Below, piece by piece: positions 63,490 through 64,000 of a DNA stretch of 64,000 bases. The stretch comes from Panonychus citri (Eukaryota > Arthropoda > Arachnida > Trombidiformes > Tetranychidae). The notes below the pieces were generated by a model. It was not told where the DNA came from. It ran no database searches and was given only the letters and a program-made list of their open reading frames with translations. The position numbers and the translations under genes are program-made. The stretch's first letter is position 1; every line of letters begins with the position of its first letter. The DNA is taken from contig NW_026515497.1 in assembly GCF_014898815.1 (NCBI RefSeq), forward strand, positions 1,178,001 to 1,242,000, given 5' to 3'.

Positions 63490-64000
63490 GTAACTCTCTC
63501 TCTCTCTCGCTCTCTGTTTTTATAATTATCTATCAATCTACATCTCACCATTTTGGTTTCCTCTTCATCTTTTTTTATATATTACATTTAATTCACTGAC
63601 ATTCCCACTGTGATAAAATAAGATATTATTTTCCTACTTGATATTATAATTATTCCTTAATAATAATCGTATTCATATCTATAAATTCATCGTTGCGAAA
63701 AGAGAAATGTTGAGCTTTAAAGTTAATTAGCATCATTTTCATCCTTTTACTTTACTTTTCTCTCTCATTCTCCATCTTCTTGATTAGTCTTGCTCTTAAT
63801 TAACATCACTTTTTTCATGGGATCTTCTTATTCCTCCTTCTCTTCAAACTCCTTGACACCTTGGGTTTCCACCCTTCACCTTAAATATACACACAGAAAC
63901 TCATGGGATATGATCATGATTATGATGATTATCTGTTAATGAGAAGAGAAAAGAACATGAAACATCATTAAAATTTCCAATTACAAACAATTAAGACTAT
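63490..64000. other. AT-rich noncoding end of the window
   Basis: No exon recognised. If the 63387 exon is real, this is the start of its following intron. Confidence 0.4.

Noticed and set aside
1..64000. tRNA, rRNA or CRISPR arrays
   Set aside because: No B-box-like GGTTCGA context with a matching A-box, no rRNA-like segment and no spaced direct repeats were seen. The many regular repeats are simple microsatellites. A tRNAscan run would be decisive.

Overview
This window is nuclear DNA of an animal, most likely an arthropod. It is AT-rich, every multi-exon gene has GT/AG introns, and the recognisable genes are metazoan orthologues: TBC1D1/4, WTAP/fl(2)d, PET117, FEZF, NDUFB4, MRPL14 and ZFAND4. 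The abundant poly-Asn, poly-Ser and poly-His runs in proteins, the short introns and the CAATTA-rich noncoding DNA would suit a mite such as a spider mite. That placement is an inference and I hold it only moderately.

Layout. 1-1671 is the 3' part of a broken non-LTR retrotransposon (+). 2596-12430 (-) is a 12-exon Rab-GAP of the TBC1D1/TBC1D4 family, with two PTB domains, an Akt-type site and a TBC domain. 14233-15953 (-) is the m6A-methyltransferase regulator WTAP/fl(2)d in four exons. PET117 (16036-16236, -) starts right behind it. 16.3-24.3 kb is microsatellite-rich intergenic DNA. 24357-25396 (-) is a FEZF/earmuff six-zinc-finger repressor with a one-base frame break. After about 4 kb of noncoding DNA comes a compact trio: NDUFB4 (29783-30433, +) converging on MRPL14 (30706-31367, -), then the AN1-finger/ubiquitin-like protein ZFAND4 (31858-35560, -, 5' exon not found). 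36273-43078 (-) is a type II membrane protein with SEA, TSP1-like and two LDLa modules. From about 44.7 kb to the end no long ORF looks genic. Plus-strand splice signals and a signal-peptide-like exon at 63387-63489 suggest the 5' part of a large secreted or membrane protein gene with a long intron.

Three of the genes serve mitochondrial respiration or translation (PET117, NDUFB4, MRPL14). Each has a CTCF/YY1-like CCANNAGATGGC motif or a near variant upstream. Three otherwise good reading frames break by one base next to short A-runs (retroelement, TBC1D gene, FEZF). This points to assembly indels, at least for the two host genes.

All coordinates for spliced genes come from reading splice sites and checking phase by hand. 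Orthology calls rest on remembered family sequences, not on a search.
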